NCBI RefSeq assembly: GCF_051245535.1
Contig: NZ_CP195303.1
Coordinates: 2,046,001 to 2,110,000, forward strand
Direction of reading: 5' to 3'
Source of the DNA: Micavibrio aeruginosavorus_D
Lineage (GTDB): Bacteria; Pseudomonadota; Alphaproteobacteria; Micavibrionales; Micavibrionaceae
DNA length: 64,000 nucleotides
Below the pieces are notes generated by a model. The model saw only the letters and a program-made list of their open reading frames with translations, searched no databases and was not told the DNA's origin. This document shows positions 9,217 through 17,620 of this stretch, one piece after another; within the stretch, counting starts at the first letter, position 1; each line of letters opens with the position of its first letter. The translations under genes were made by a program, and so were the position numbers.

Positions 9217-9500
9217 TCGATTGTTATGGGAATCATGGTTTTTTGAAATAATCGTGCGCATTCAGCGGGTTAGGATTTCCCGCCGGGGTCAAAATTCACC
9301 TGCAATTTCAAAGACTTTGCGCCGTGGCCACTTGGGGAAAGCCCAAGTTTCGGGGGGTGGGTATGTCCTCAATTGACGGATTTTGCGCCGAAAATGGAGG
9401 TTTTTGAGAACCGCCCCGCAGAATACATAAATGTATTTGAGGAGCGGAAGCGCAGAAAAGCACCGTTTGCAGGCCAAAAGACTAAAATTGAGGGCGCACC
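9217..9500. other. intergenic region, dnaQ to ftsH promoter
   Basis: No open frame with coding character was found. The only structure noted is a short palindrome, ATACAT-AA-ATGTAT, near 9423-9436, of unknown role. GC and AT patches alternate without an obvious terminator for dnaQ. Confidence 0.5.
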
Positions 9501-10205
9501 CTAGTCGGCCCGCTTCCAGATTGCATCGGTCAGGGATGCGACCAGCTTTTCATGGGCCTCGGCCTCATCCGCCGGGATGGGAAATTCGCGTTTTTCGCGG
9601 GCCTTGCGGCGCACCGGTTCGATGCCGGATAAAACCGATCCGCGCCCCTGTTGCGCCCCGCCAGCGGTGGCCCCCAGACCCAGACCATGTTGCCGCCCAC
9701 CGCACAGTTCCAGATAAACCTCGGCCAGCAATTCCGCGTCCAGCAACGCGCCGTGCAATTCACGGCCCGTATTGTCCACGCCAAAGCGGCGGCACAACGC
9801 ATCGAGGCTGGCGGGAGAGCCGGGAAATTTTTCCCGCGCGATTTTCAGCGTGTCGGTCACATCCTTCAGCCGGTAGCCGGGGAACCCCACATTGGCCAAT
9901 TCCGCGTTCAGGAATTTCACGTCGAATTCGGCGTTGTGAATGACCAGTTTCCCATCATCGCCAATGAAATCCAGAAATTCGGTGTAGATTTCGGCGAAGA
10001 CCGGTTTGTCCTTTAAAAACGCATCATTCAACCCGTGCACCGCCACAGCCTCAGCCGGGACAGAGCGTTCGGGGTTGATATATTGGTGATAGGTGCGCCC
10101 CGTCGGCACATGGTTCATCAGCTCGACACAGCCAATTTCAACCAGCCGGTCGCCCTGCAACGGGTCCATGCCCGTGGTTTCGGTATCAAGAACAATTTCA
10201 CGCAT
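9501..10205 (-). CDS. dnaQ: DNA polymerase III epsilon subunit, 3'-5' exonuclease
   Basis: I start at the ATG at 10205 (MREIVLDTETTG), the usual DnaQ beginning; the longer frame to 10286 runs through a terminator hairpin. The 234-aa product shows the three exonuclease motifs: Exo I DTETTG (residues 7-12), Exo II HNAEFD near 97, and Exo III HGALLDAELLAEVYL near 152. It proofreads as part of the replicative core. The C-terminal 60 residues would bind the alpha subunit. Position near secB and downstream of coaE/aroE is typical for alphaproteobacteria. A decayed copy of its first 24 codons lies 0.8 kb away at 10941-11012. Confidence 0.95.
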   Translation of the reverse strand: MREIVLDTETTGMDPLQGDRLVEIGCVELMNHVPTGRTYHQYINPERSVPAEAVAVHGLNDAFLKDKPVFAEIYTEFLDFIGDDGKLVIHNAEFDVKFLNAELANVGFPGYRLKDVTDTLKIAREKFPGSPASLDALCRRFGVDNTGRELHGALLDAELLAEVYLELCGGRQHGLGLGATAGGAQQGRGSVLSGIEPVRRKAREKREFPIPADEAEAHEKLVASLTDAIWKRAD

Positions 10206-10254
10206 GGGGCAGAATATGAAAGGTTTTAAGCTGTTGCGCAAGGGCTCCGGGGGA

Positions 10255-10283
10255 AGAAAAGCCCGGCCTAACAGGGCCGGGCT
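10255..10283 (-). terminator. intrinsic terminator of the 10293-10808 gene
   Basis: Read on the minus strand, AGCCCGGCCC and GGCCGGGCT form a GC-rich stem followed by TTTTCTT, ten bases after the stop codon of the membrane protein gene. Confidence 0.8.
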
Positions 10284-10292
10284 CAATCACAT

Positions 10293-10808
10293 CTATTGGA
10301 CGCTCAACACAGGGGCGGAAAGAGATGGGGCTTTTTTAGGAGTGGCCTGGCAGACCAGGCTGTCTTGTTCAATTTTGCAGGTAACGTCGTTGTGTTCCAA
10401 CATTTGCTCCATCGCAACGGCACCGGCAATCAACAGACCCCCCAGCACAGATCCCGCTGCCTTCAGCTTAAAGTCCTGTTTGCAAGCCCCCAGAAGCGTT
10501 GTGCGATGATCTGAAAATTCTGTTGATCCGTTCATTAAGGCTGTCGTGCCCGCAAAGATCGTACCGCCCGCAAGAGCGCCAACCGCAAGAGAGCCGCCGA
10601 CCACCAGAGCCCCGCTCGGTTGCCGCACAATTGTTTCGGCCAAAGGCATCATTCCCGTGATCAAAACGCCGCCGGTGGCCAATAGGGTCCGACCATTCGT
10701 GTCAATGGTGGCATATCCTGCTTTTAAGCTGGCCCCAACATTGCGAAGAAGAGAAAGCCCATTAAAAAGAGCTTTTTTATCCGATGGTTTCCCTGCGTCT
10801 GGCATCAT
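10293..10808 (-). CDS. small membrane protein with C-terminal cysteine pair
   Basis: A 171-aa protein with no recognised family. Three hydrophobic segments rich in Gly and Ala lie at about 42-60, 67-91 and 116-134. The soluble tail holds Cys144 and Cys153 separated by eight residues; another Cys is at 109. This plan of several Gly/Ala-rich helices and a polar tail with two cysteines recurs in three genes around mnmE/mnmG (36033-37929), so I treat it as a possible member of a dispersed lineage-specific group. It has its own terminator and separates dnaQ from the coaE block. Function unknown. Confidence 0.6.
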   Translation of the reverse strand: MMPDAGKPSDKKALFNGLSLLRNVGASLKAGYATIDTNGRTLLATGGVLITGMMPLAETIVRQPSGALVVGGSLAVGALAGGTIFAGTTALMNGSTEFSDHRTTLLGACKQDFKLKAAGSVLGGLLIAGAVAMEQMLEHNDVTCKIEQDSLVCQATPKKAPSLSAPVLSVQ

Positions 10809-10940
10809 GCGCCTCCTGTTTCACAAAACAATCTTGAATGGAGGGAAAGATAACCAAAGGCTAGAATTATGTCAATAAAAGGCATTATTATTGTTTATTT
10901 TCAACGACTTGTGTAGAAGAAATATCCACCCCATGCACCG

Positions 10941-11012
10941 TTACAGCCCCAACCGGTCGCCCTGCAACGGGTCCATGCCCGTGGTTTCTATACCCAGTAC
11001 GATTGCCCACAT
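10941..11012 (-). pseudogene. truncated duplicate of the dnaQ start
   Basis: Translated from the ATG at 11012 on the minus strand this gives MWAIVLGIETTGMDPLQGDR plus three residues and a TAA. Real DnaQ begins MREIVLDTETTGMDPLQGDR. The central stretch is almost identical in DNA, but the Exo I Asp and Thr are replaced (DTETTG to GIETTG) and the frame stops after 23 codons. It is a relic of a local duplication, probably not functional. Confidence 0.75.
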
Positions 11013-11058
11013 GGTGGGATATTAGGGGTTTTTACAGGGTAAGTAAGCCTCCCCCAGA

Positions 11059-11138
11059 TGTCATCCCGAACGAAGGTGAGGGCATCTCAACTTGGATGCA
11101 GAGGGGATCCCTCGTCGCTGCGCTCTGTCGGGATGACA
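11059..11138. repeat. intergenic repeat with TGTCATCCCGA ends
   Basis: An 80-bp element bounded by inverted ends TGTCATCCCGA and TCGGGATGACA and containing GGATCCCTCGTCGCTGCGCTC. A close copy lies at 59418-59496. It has no coding capacity. Confidence 0.75.
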
Positions 11139-11140
11139 GA

Positions 11141-11854
11141 CTAGGACAATTGATCAAGCCATTCGTTCAAGCACAACCGCGTCTGGGCCTGCATTTTCGG
11201 CAACCAATGGGCGGTGTCGGCGCGCAGGCCGTTGAGGTCCAGATCGCCGCTGGCGGCGCGGTGAGCAAGGCCGACGGACCAGCTGTGCATGATGCGGGGC
11301 GTTACCTCGACATGGCACTGAAACGCCAGCACATGGTTTTCGATGGCATAAATCTGGTTTTCGTACTTCACCGTGCTGGCCAGACGTGTGGCGCGTTTGG
11401 GCAGGTTGAATGTGTCGCCATGACGTTGCATGACGCGAGTTGCCGTATGATCAAAATGACGTGCGACGGAATTTTTTCCCGCATCGGTCAGGGCCAGATC
11501 GTGCCAGCCAAGTTCTTCGCCGCGTGGGCCCTTGTACACATCTTCGCCACAGGCCGCCGCAATCATTTGCGCGCCAAGGCAAATGCCCAGCGTGGGGCGG
11601 CCCGCATCAATCCGCGCGCGCACGGCGTCAATTTCGTGGTTCAAAAACGGGTACAAATCGCGTTGATAAATACCGCACGCACCCCCCAAAACCACCAGCA
11701 AATCGGGCTTTAACGGATCCAGCCCGGAAAAATCATGATCGAACGTATCGATCAGCGTGATATCCGCACCGCGATCGACCAGCACGTCGGCAATGGTGCC
11801 CGCACCGTCGGACATAGAGTGGCGGAAAATTGTGGCATTACGGATGGTGGACAT
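11141..11854 (-). CDS. class I glutamine amidotransferase-like protein
   Basis: A 237-aa single-domain GATase. The nucleophile elbow is GICLGAQ with Cys92, the oxyanion region is VVLGGACG at about 54-61, and the His/Glu of the triad appear as CHVEV (His181, Glu183). Such stand-alone domains related to the GMP-synthase glutaminase hydrolyse glutamine or gamma-glutamyl bonds; the acceptor is unknown. Its start overlaps the end of coaE by 17 nt, so it is probably the last gene of the ppsR-aroE-coaE transcript. GMP synthase itself is excluded because the synthetase domain is absent. Confidence 0.85.
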   Translation of the reverse strand: MSTIRNATIFRHSMSDGAGTIADVLVDRGADITLIDTFDHDFSGLDPLKPDLLVVLGGACGIYQRDLYPFLNHEIDAVRARIDAGRPTLGICLGAQMIAAACGEDVYKGPRGEELGWHDLALTDAGKNSVARHFDHTATRVMQRHGDTFNLPKRATRLASTVKYENQIYAIENHVLAFQCHVEVTPRIMHSWSVGLAHRAASGDLDLNGLRADTAHWLPKMQAQTRLCLNEWLDQLS

Positions 11855-12461
11855 GGGGTGATGGTCCCTGTTGCAGAAGGTTACGCACGATTGTTTTTAA
11901 ACTCCGCATGGTATGCACGCGGCCAAGGCCCGTCTGGACGATGTAATCGGCGCGTTTGCATTTATCCGCATCGGGCATTTGTCCGGCCAGAATGGCATTG
12001 AATTTATCAACCGTCATGGTGGGCCGCGCCAGCACGCGTTGCCGTTGCACATGCGGCGGGGCGGTGACAACGATGACTTTATCGACGCGCGATTCCGCGC
12101 CGGTTTCATACAGCAACGGAATATCCAGCACCGCAATTTTTACACCGAGGGCGCGGTTTTTATGCAGGAAATCGGCTTGGGATTGCCGCACCATCGGGTG
12201 CAAAATCCCCTCTAAAACCGCCTTTTTCGTGGGGTCGGGGAAAATCATCGCACCCAGTTTTTTGCGGTCGATGGCATTGTTGGGTTGATCCAGCACGCCA
12301 GGAAACGCGGCCGCAACCGCCGCAACCGCCGCGCCGTTCGGGCCCAGCAATTGATGCACGGACGCATCACTGTCATGCACGGGCACACCGAGGCGCGTAA
12401 ACATTGCCGCCGCCGTGCTTTTCCCCATGCCGATGGACCCGGTTAATCCCAGAATAATCAT
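11838..12461 (-). CDS. coaE: dephospho-CoA kinase
   Basis: A 207-aa P-loop kinase with GSIGMGKS at 8-15, HDSDASVHQLL at about 29-39 and VVTAPPHVQRQRV in the second half, all typical of CoaE, which phosphorylates dephospho-CoA in the last step of CoA synthesis. The start ATG overlaps the aroE stop by 4 nt, indicating translational coupling, and the same ppsR-aroE-coaE order is common in alphaproteobacteria. Confidence 0.94.
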   Translation of the reverse strand: MIILGLTGSIGMGKSTAAAMFTRLGVPVHDSDASVHQLLGPNGAAVAAVAAAFPGVLDQPNNAIDRKKLGAMIFPDPTKKAVLEGILHPMVRQSQADFLHKNRALGVKIAVLDIPLLYETGAESRVDKVIVVTAPPHVQRQRVLARPTMTVDKFNAILAGQMPDADKCKRADYIVQTGLGRVHTMRSLKTIVRNLLQQGPSPHVHHP

Positions 12462-13300
12462 GGCCCCACCAACCGTTCCATCACCAAAGATTCCAGTTCG
12501 TCATCCACATGCGGCATCACGCCATACCATGCGTCGAACGCCGGGCGCGCCTGATGCAACAGCATGCCAAGCCCTGTTACAATTGTGTTTCCGCGCATCT
12601 TCGCCTGTTGCAACAATGGTGTCATGAGCGGGCGATACACAATGTCATAGACCACCGCATTGGGTGACAAACCCCCCACATCCATATCCAATGGCGCTTG
12701 CCCGGTCATGCCCAGTGATGTTGTGTTCACCAGCAAATCCGTATCCGCCAGCGCGCCGCCGCGTTTGTCCCAATCGACAATCAACACGCGGCCATCATCA
12801 TCCAGATCATTGGCCACCGCCACGGCGCGTTCGCGCGTGCGGTTGATCAACGTGATCCATTCAAAATCTTCGCGCAATAACGCATATAAAACCGCGCGTG
12901 CCGCACCGCCCGCACCCAGAACCACCGCATGTTTTCCGGACAAATGAAAATCCGGCACCGATGATTTCAAATGATTGATAAACCCGTCCACATCGGTGTT
13001 ATGCCCGTGCAGGCGGCCATGATTGTCAATGGTCACGGTGTTGACCGCGCCCACGGCCTGCGCCGTATCATCCAGATCATCGCACAGGAAGGATATTTCT
13101 TCCTTGTACGGCAGGGTGACGTTGAACCCGACATACCCATCATCCGCCAACGCGCGCACGCGGGACGACAAATCATCGGGTGCGATATCGATAGCGGTAT
13201 AAGCCCCGTCAATACGGTATTGTTGCAGCCAGTGCGTATGAATCGCGGGCGATAAAGAATGCGACACCGGATGACCGATCAACCCTGTTTTGCGCGTCAT
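12458..13300 (-). CDS. aroE: shikimate dehydrogenase
   Basis: A 280-aa NADP-dependent enzyme of aromatic amino-acid synthesis that reduces 3-dehydroshikimate. Visible landmarks are the shikimate-binding SHSLSP near residue 13, the catalytic lysine in NVTLPYKEE, HNTDVDGF, the nucleotide loop GAGGAARAVLYAL and the end region TGLGMLLHQARPAF. It overlaps ppsR upstream and coaE downstream by 4 nt each. Confidence 0.95.
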   Translation of the reverse strand: MTRKTGLIGHPVSHSLSPAIHTHWLQQYRIDGAYTAIDIAPDDLSSRVRALADDGYVGFNVTLPYKEEISFLCDDLDDTAQAVGAVNTVTIDNHGRLHGHNTDVDGFINHLKSSVPDFHLSGKHAVVLGAGGAARAVLYALLREDFEWITLINRTRERAVAVANDLDDDGRVLIVDWDKRGGALADTDLLVNTTSLGMTGQAPLDMDVGGLSPNAVVYDIVYRPLMTPLLQQAKMRGNTIVTGLGMLLHQARPAFDAWYGVMPHVDDELESLVMERLVGP

Positions 13301-14175
13301 GACAACAGCTCCGGCTGATCCTTGTGGCCCAGTTTTCGTTGCAGCAGCATTTGTATTTCCGACGATGTTTCCTCGACCGAACGGCGCGTCACATCAATCA
13401 CCGGCCAACCATGGGCGGAGAAAAATTTGCGCGCGGTACGAATTTCTTCTTCGACGCGGTCAAGATCGAGATAGGTGTTTTCGGTGTAATGCGGATTCAT
13501 GTCCTCTGCCTTCAACCGGTTGCGACGCAGGGCCACCAGACGATCCGGCGTTTCGGTCAGGCCAACAATCAATGGCCCATCATGCGATGAATCCTTTAAT
13601 TTCAGCACTTTTTCAGGGAAGGGCAGATCGGGCACAAAGGGAATATTCGCCGCGCGAATGCCGCGCCGGGCGAGGAAAATACAGGTCGGTGTTTTCGATG
13701 TGCGCGACACACCAACCAGAATAACATCCGCCTCCTCGATCCCGTCCAGATTTTGCCCGTCATCAAACGACAACGCAAAATCCACCGCATCAATCCGTTT
13801 GAAATATGCCGCATCCAAAGCATGCTGCAGCCCCGGAACCCCCTTGGGCGCGACACCCAGATAGGACGACAACCCTTTAATGATCGGGTCCAGCACCGGC
13901 ATGCAGGGCAGGCCCAGATCATGCACGGCGCGTTGCAAATTTTTGCGCAAATGCTTGTCCACCATGGTGAACAACACCGGGCCCGGGTTTTCAGCAATTT
14001 CCGCGATCACGCGTTCGAGCTGCTTATCCGTCCGCACCATCGGCCAGAACCGCTCCACCGCCTCAACCTCTTCAAACTGGGACAGGCAGGCGCGCGCCAG
14101 CCCCTGCAACGTCGTGCCGGTGGCGTCGGAAACCAGATGAACATAAAACGGCGCATCGGCGCGATGGTGTTTCAT
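13297..14175 (-). CDS. ppsR: PPSR/PDRP family bifunctional kinase-pyrophosphorylase (DUF299)
   Basis: The 292-aa protein begins with HLVSDATGTT and has the P-loop-like GVSRTSKT at 155-162 and PDLPFPEKV afterwards, the DUF299 signatures. The family switches pyruvate phosphate dikinase or phosphoenolpyruvate synthase on and off by ADP-dependent phosphorylation and phosphate-dependent dephosphorylation. It leads the ppsR-aroE-coaE operon. In Caulobacter and Rickettsia the homologue flanks the chromosomal origin opposite hemE, which matters for reading the 18.8-19.2 kb gap. Confidence 0.92.
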   Translation of the reverse strand: MKHHRADAPFYVHLVSDATGTTLQGLARACLSQFEEVEAVERFWPMVRTDKQLERVIAEIAENPGPVLFTMVDKHLRKNLQRAVHDLGLPCMPVLDPIIKGLSSYLGVAPKGVPGLQHALDAAYFKRIDAVDFALSFDDGQNLDGIEEADVILVGVSRTSKTPTCIFLARRGIRAANIPFVPDLPFPEKVLKLKDSSHDGPLIVGLTETPDRLVALRRNRLKAEDMNPHYTENTYLDLDRVEEEIRTARKFFSAHGWPVIDVTRRSVEETSSEIQMLLQRKLGHKDQPELLS

Positions 14176-14316
14176 ATTGGTATGGTAACGGAAAAGGGCG
14201 GGTTTTCAACGCCCCAACAAAGGGTCAATATGTAATATGTCGAGCTAAAGACAAGAGATCCACTCTTGATTACCATGTTCAAAATTATCACCCTCTTCCC
14301 AGTCAGGATAAACGCA

Positions 14317-14577
14317 ATGAACGAAAAGCAAAAACCCAAACTGAGTGCAATTCTGTATTTTGACAGTATGCTAACTCCAATCATTATCAACTTTGTCTAC
14401 TTACTGTTGATGTTTGGTGTCGTGCTTGGTGCGAGTGGCCTAATTCTAGAGGGTGAGGTTATCGCTAGCCTTGTCGTTCTGGTTCTTGGCGGGCTTTTCG
14501 TGCGTATATTGTGTGAGCTGTTGATCGTTCTATTCCAGATTAATAGCAATATTCAAAAGATCGCAGACCGCAGCTAA
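14317..14577 (+). CDS. DUF4282-like membrane protein
   Basis: I choose the ATG at 14317 because AGGATAA precedes it; an upstream in-frame ATG at 14266 has no clear ribosome site. The 86-aa product has two membrane helices (about 24-45 and 51-73) and the pattern FDSMLTP...VRILCELLIVLFQI typical of DUF4282, small inner-membrane proteins of unknown function. A lone plus-strand gene left of the origin gap, with its own terminator. AT-richer than its neighbours. Confidence 0.75.
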   Translation: MNEKQKPKLSAILYFDSMLTPIIINFVYLLLMFGVVLGASGLILEGEVIASLVVLVLGGLFVRILCELLIVLFQINSNIQKIADRS

Positions 14578-14596
14578 ACAATGCAGCCATTGAAAT

Positions 14597-14636
14597 AAAA
14601 AAGCCGTGCTGGACATAATCCAGCACGGCTTTTTTA
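14597..14636. terminator. bidirectional intrinsic terminator
   Basis: A 15-bp perfect stem (AAAAAGCCGTGCTGG and its complement) around a 7-nt loop with flanking A- and T-runs, between convergent genes. Confidence 0.92.
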
Positions 14637-14650
14637 AATACTATTGGATT

Positions 14651-15811
14651 TTACCCCCGCGGCGTGGCCGGGCGGACCAGATCGCCTTCGGGGAAGATCA
14701 GGCGGGCCAGGTCGGCGTCGCGGAACGGGACGTTGTTCACCATCACCACTTCCATATCGTACATGATGTGGAACAGATGGGTCTGGTTGATCGGGTCGCT
14801 GAGGCCCGCGAAGAACGGGTCCTTCAGGATGCCATCGCCCAGACCGGACAAATACGCGGTGCCGTCGGGCAGAATGGCCAGACCTTCGATCACCGCCGGA
14901 GTGACCTTGTCCGCGCCAAAGGACGGGGTGATATCATCGTTCAGGAAGACATCGTCCAGAACTTCCAGTGTTTCATGGTCACTGGCATCCACCCGGGCCG
15001 TATCGGCATACCATTGGCGGAAGGTGTAGGCGAGAACCGCGCCGTTGAACAAGGCGCCCGGATCGCGTTCCAGAAAACGGGTGAAAATGGTGGCCATATC
15101 GCCCTCTTCTGACCCCAGAATATGACGCCAGATTTCGGCGAAGCCCGCCCCGCGCAATTCCCAGCCGGCCAGAATGGTCACGGTATCGCAATCGGCCGCG
15201 CGTACGCGTTCCAGCATCAGATATTGGTCGGGGGCGAAATCTTCTTCCGATCCGTCCAGACGGTTTTCGTGCCAGACATCGCGCAAGGCGCGGATAAAGG
15301 TGGTCAGCAACGCATTGCGGAAGAACGCCGAGCGACCCAGCGCATCGACATTCATGCCAAAACGATCAATCAGGATCAGGCGTTCAGCCACATCGATGTA
15401 GTAGCCTTCGCGGCCCAGATGGTCGAGACCAACGGACCAGCCATGATCTTCGGCATCCAGCATCAACGCGCGCACCAGCGGGCTTTCCCCCGCCATCATC
15501 GCGCACCAGGTCAGAACATCGCGGTCGGTTTTGAACGCGAACGGGCGTTCCTGAACACCATCAATATCGCATTGATCGGCTTCGGCCAGCACGGCGGCCA
15601 GCGGCCAGAAGCACGGCATCATCCGCACGGACGGCACGGCATTCGGACCAGCCAGCAACGTCACGGCATCGCCCGTGGAATGGGTCAAATCATAAACATG
15701 GGGGTGGGCGACATCGCGGTTAAGGTCGCGGCCATGCAGGCGTTTCAGATGGGTTTTGCGCGTTAAACGCTCGGACTTCATTGAATCAGATCCACACACA
15801 TCGTCATCCAT
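14651..15811 (-). CDS. hypothetical protein, related to the next gene upstream
   Basis: I take the ATG at 15811 (MDDDVCG); the ATG at 15781 is an alternative and neither has a strong ribosome site. The frame is open to 16309, but that part overlaps the upstream gene in another frame and is low-complexity. The 386-aa product is soluble. Its segment around TFIRALRDVW, DQYLMLERVRAADCDTVTIL, AGWELRGAG and FNGAVLAYTFRQWY aligns by eye with LLARELRRMW, DQAILVNRAQIADLAASTIR, AWELQLAGN and ASAAVFETWF in the neighbouring 15852-17270 gene, so the two are paralogues. They recall a DUF6782-type putative metallopeptidase family from memory; a zinc HExxH motif is absent here. Function unknown. Confidence 0.6.
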   Translation of the reverse strand: MDDDVCGSDSMKSERLTRKTHLKRLHGRDLNRDVAHPHVYDLTHSTGDAVTLLAGPNAVPSVRMMPCFWPLAAVLAEADQCDIDGVQERPFAFKTDRDVLTWCAMMAGESPLVRALMLDAEDHGWSVGLDHLGREGYYIDVAERLILIDRFGMNVDALGRSAFFRNALLTTFIRALRDVWHENRLDGSEEDFAPDQYLMLERVRAADCDTVTILAGWELRGAGFAEIWRHILGSEEGDMATIFTRFLERDPGALFNGAVLAYTFRQWYADTARVDASDHETLEVLDDVFLNDDITPSFGADKVTPAVIEGLAILPDGTAYLSGLGDGILKDPFFAGLSDPINQTHLFHIMYDMEVVMVNNVPFRDADLARLIFPEGDLVRPATPRG

Positions 15812-15851
15812 CCAACGGGGAGAATTCCCCGTCAGATCGATCAATTCATAC

Positions 15852-17270
15852 TCACAACCCGCGCTCGTCTTCTGCAGAGACGGGCTGGAGGTAAACAATA
15901 TCGGCTCCACCAGCTCCGCTTGCGCGCCGGTTTCCACCATTGCTGGCCGGAAGGTTGTTGCCGGAACCGGACGCGCGGTCCGCCCCGGGCAAACGGATAA
16001 TGTTTGCTGCCGTCTTTTCATATTTGTCGCCATCCATTTTATTTTTTGTAATTCCGGCGGCAGAATTTGCACCGGTTTGGATGGTTTCAGACGTTTGCAA
16101 TTCCTGTTCCGCTTCACGGAAGGAGCGCTCGAACTTGATGAACCACAGGAAATTGGCATTCGAGCGGTCGCGCACCTCGGTAAAAATGGCGTCGGACAGG
16201 ATGGTAGGGACAAAAGAGACCAGGTAATTTTTGCCGAAAGGCATCGTGCCCAGCGCCAGCACCAGATCGGTGGTGATGGTGCGCGAGGCATCTTCGCCAG
16301 CAAAGACATAACCCTGATAATCGGCCAGCATTTGCTGGATCAATGTGCGGTCTTCGATGCGGCAACGATCGGACAGGAACCATGTTTCAAACACAGCCGC
16401 CGACGCCGAACCATTATTGATGGTGCGGAAATCCAGATAGGCTTCACGCGCAAAGGCGCGGGCCAGATCGGCCATGGAGGATTCCTCCAACCGTTCCCAC
16501 GGATCGCGGTTGCCCGCCAGTTGCAGTTCCCACGCCACGCGGATGGTGGACGCGGCCAGATCGGCGATCTGGGCCCGGTTGACCAAAATGGCCTGATCCG
16601 GGTGGAAGGTCAGCGGATGCAACAGCGCGCCGTTGCGGTGCTGCCACATGCGGCGCAGTTCGCGGGCCAGCAGCAACACCTGATCCGTGCGGTCACGGCG
16701 CGGATTCAGGAAAATCGCATTGGCGTCGCGGTCATAATGCGCGGTGTCGGTCTGTTCCGAAAAATGCAGACCCAGACCAAATTGTTCACCCAGCAACAGA
16801 TAGGCATGCGCCACGCGGCTTTTTTCCAAAGCGGCGCGCAGGGCGCGCAGATCAAATTCACTGCAGGATGCGGGTTCCAGTTCCGGATCGAGTGCGGCAC
16901 GCATCTCGTTCATAAATTCTTCCATGCGCAATTGCGGCAAGCCCGGTTCGGACAACGCCGCATCCGCCGCCATCAGGCGGTCTTTCATCGCGGCAACGCC
17001 GCGTTCAATTTCATCAATGCTGAAAGGATCAGCGCCATAGGAGCCGCCCATGGATGAATAGCCGTCGCTGGCAAACTCCAGCTCGTCTTCAATGTCGCCT
17101 TCAAAATCCATATAGAACAGCGGCTGGTCGCCAATGATTGAACAGCGCACCGGTTGGGCGTTGTTCAACGTATAGGCAACGCGGCAATCATCCTGTTGCA
17201 AGATTTCGATGGTGGTGCCGTTGCCCCCGCCCCGGCCATTATGTGACTTCGTACCCATGAACCAAACCAT
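15852..17270 (-). CDS. hypothetical protein, DUF6782-like
   Basis: A 472-aa protein with an acidic N-terminal third, a central helical domain (about 150-330) and a disordered Gly/Asn/Ser-rich tail after 400. The central domain has LLLARELRRMW, at a position where related putative metallopeptidases would carry a HExxH helix; here the histidines are replaced, so activity would be lost if the homology is right. The downstream gene is a paralogue and probably co-transcribed (40 nt apart). Start is uncertain between 17270 and 17258 (MGTKSHNG). No signal peptide or membrane helix seen. Context next to the origin says nothing firm about its role. Confidence 0.6.
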   Translation of the reverse strand: MVWFMGTKSHNGRGGGNGTTIEILQQDDCRVAYTLNNAQPVRCSIIGDQPLFYMDFEGDIEDELEFASDGYSSMGGSYGADPFSIDEIERGVAAMKDRLMAADAALSEPGLPQLRMEEFMNEMRAALDPELEPASCSEFDLRALRAALEKSRVAHAYLLLGEQFGLGLHFSEQTDTAHYDRDANAIFLNPRRDRTDQVLLLARELRRMWQHRNGALLHPLTFHPDQAILVNRAQIADLAASTIRVAWELQLAGNRDPWERLEESSMADLARAFAREAYLDFRTINNGSASAAVFETWFLSDRCRIEDRTLIQQMLADYQGYVFAGEDASRTITTDLVLALGTMPFGKNYLVSFVPTILSDAIFTEVRDRSNANFLWFIKFERSFREAEQELQTSETIQTGANSAAGITKNKMDGDKYEKTAANIIRLPGADRASGSGNNLPASNGGNRRASGAGGADIVYLQPVSAEDERGL

Positions 17271-17518
17271 TGTTTTGTGGGCTTTGCGCCCGTTTTGATC
17301 CGCACATTCCCCATGTAGCGGTATGGGTCCATTATGCGGGGGCGAAGTTAATGAGTTCTAACCAAGGGGATGGTTTTTTGAAAATATTTTTCCCTTCTTA
17401 GACAAAGGGTTAGGTGAGTAATTTTCCCTAATATCTGAACATACGCATCATCACCCGGCCTCAGGCCGCGCGAAATCGGGGGTTTTGGGATGGAAAGGGG
17501 GGCAGAGTCGGGTTTATG

Positions 17519-17620
17519 GGCCGGACAGATCATCCCCGAAGATCGATTTATTGGCCGGACAAATCGTCCCCGAAGGCCAATTTATTGGCCGAGCAAGTCA
17601 TCAACCACGGGCATATCTTC
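17519..17620. repeat. three 34-bp tandem repeats at a gene's 3' end
   Basis: Units start with GGCCGGAC at 17519, GGCCGGAC at 17553 and GGCCGAGC at 17587. The third covers the last codons of the 17582-18208 gene; the first two are extra copies beyond its stop. Each unit read on the minus strand encodes a D-D-L-x-G end followed by TAA. Confidence 0.8.

Noticed and set aside
5219..9376. Long plus-strand frames opposite both ftsH genes
   Set aside because: Low-complexity His/Arg/Gln translations opposite certain genes; no ribosome site.
15812..16309. N-terminal extension of the 14651 gene
   Set aside because: It overlaps the end of the upstream gene in another frame and translates to Arg/Ser/Pro-rich low complexity.
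17519..17620. CRISPR array
   Set aside because: Three directly adjacent imperfect units without spacers; they derive from a gene end.
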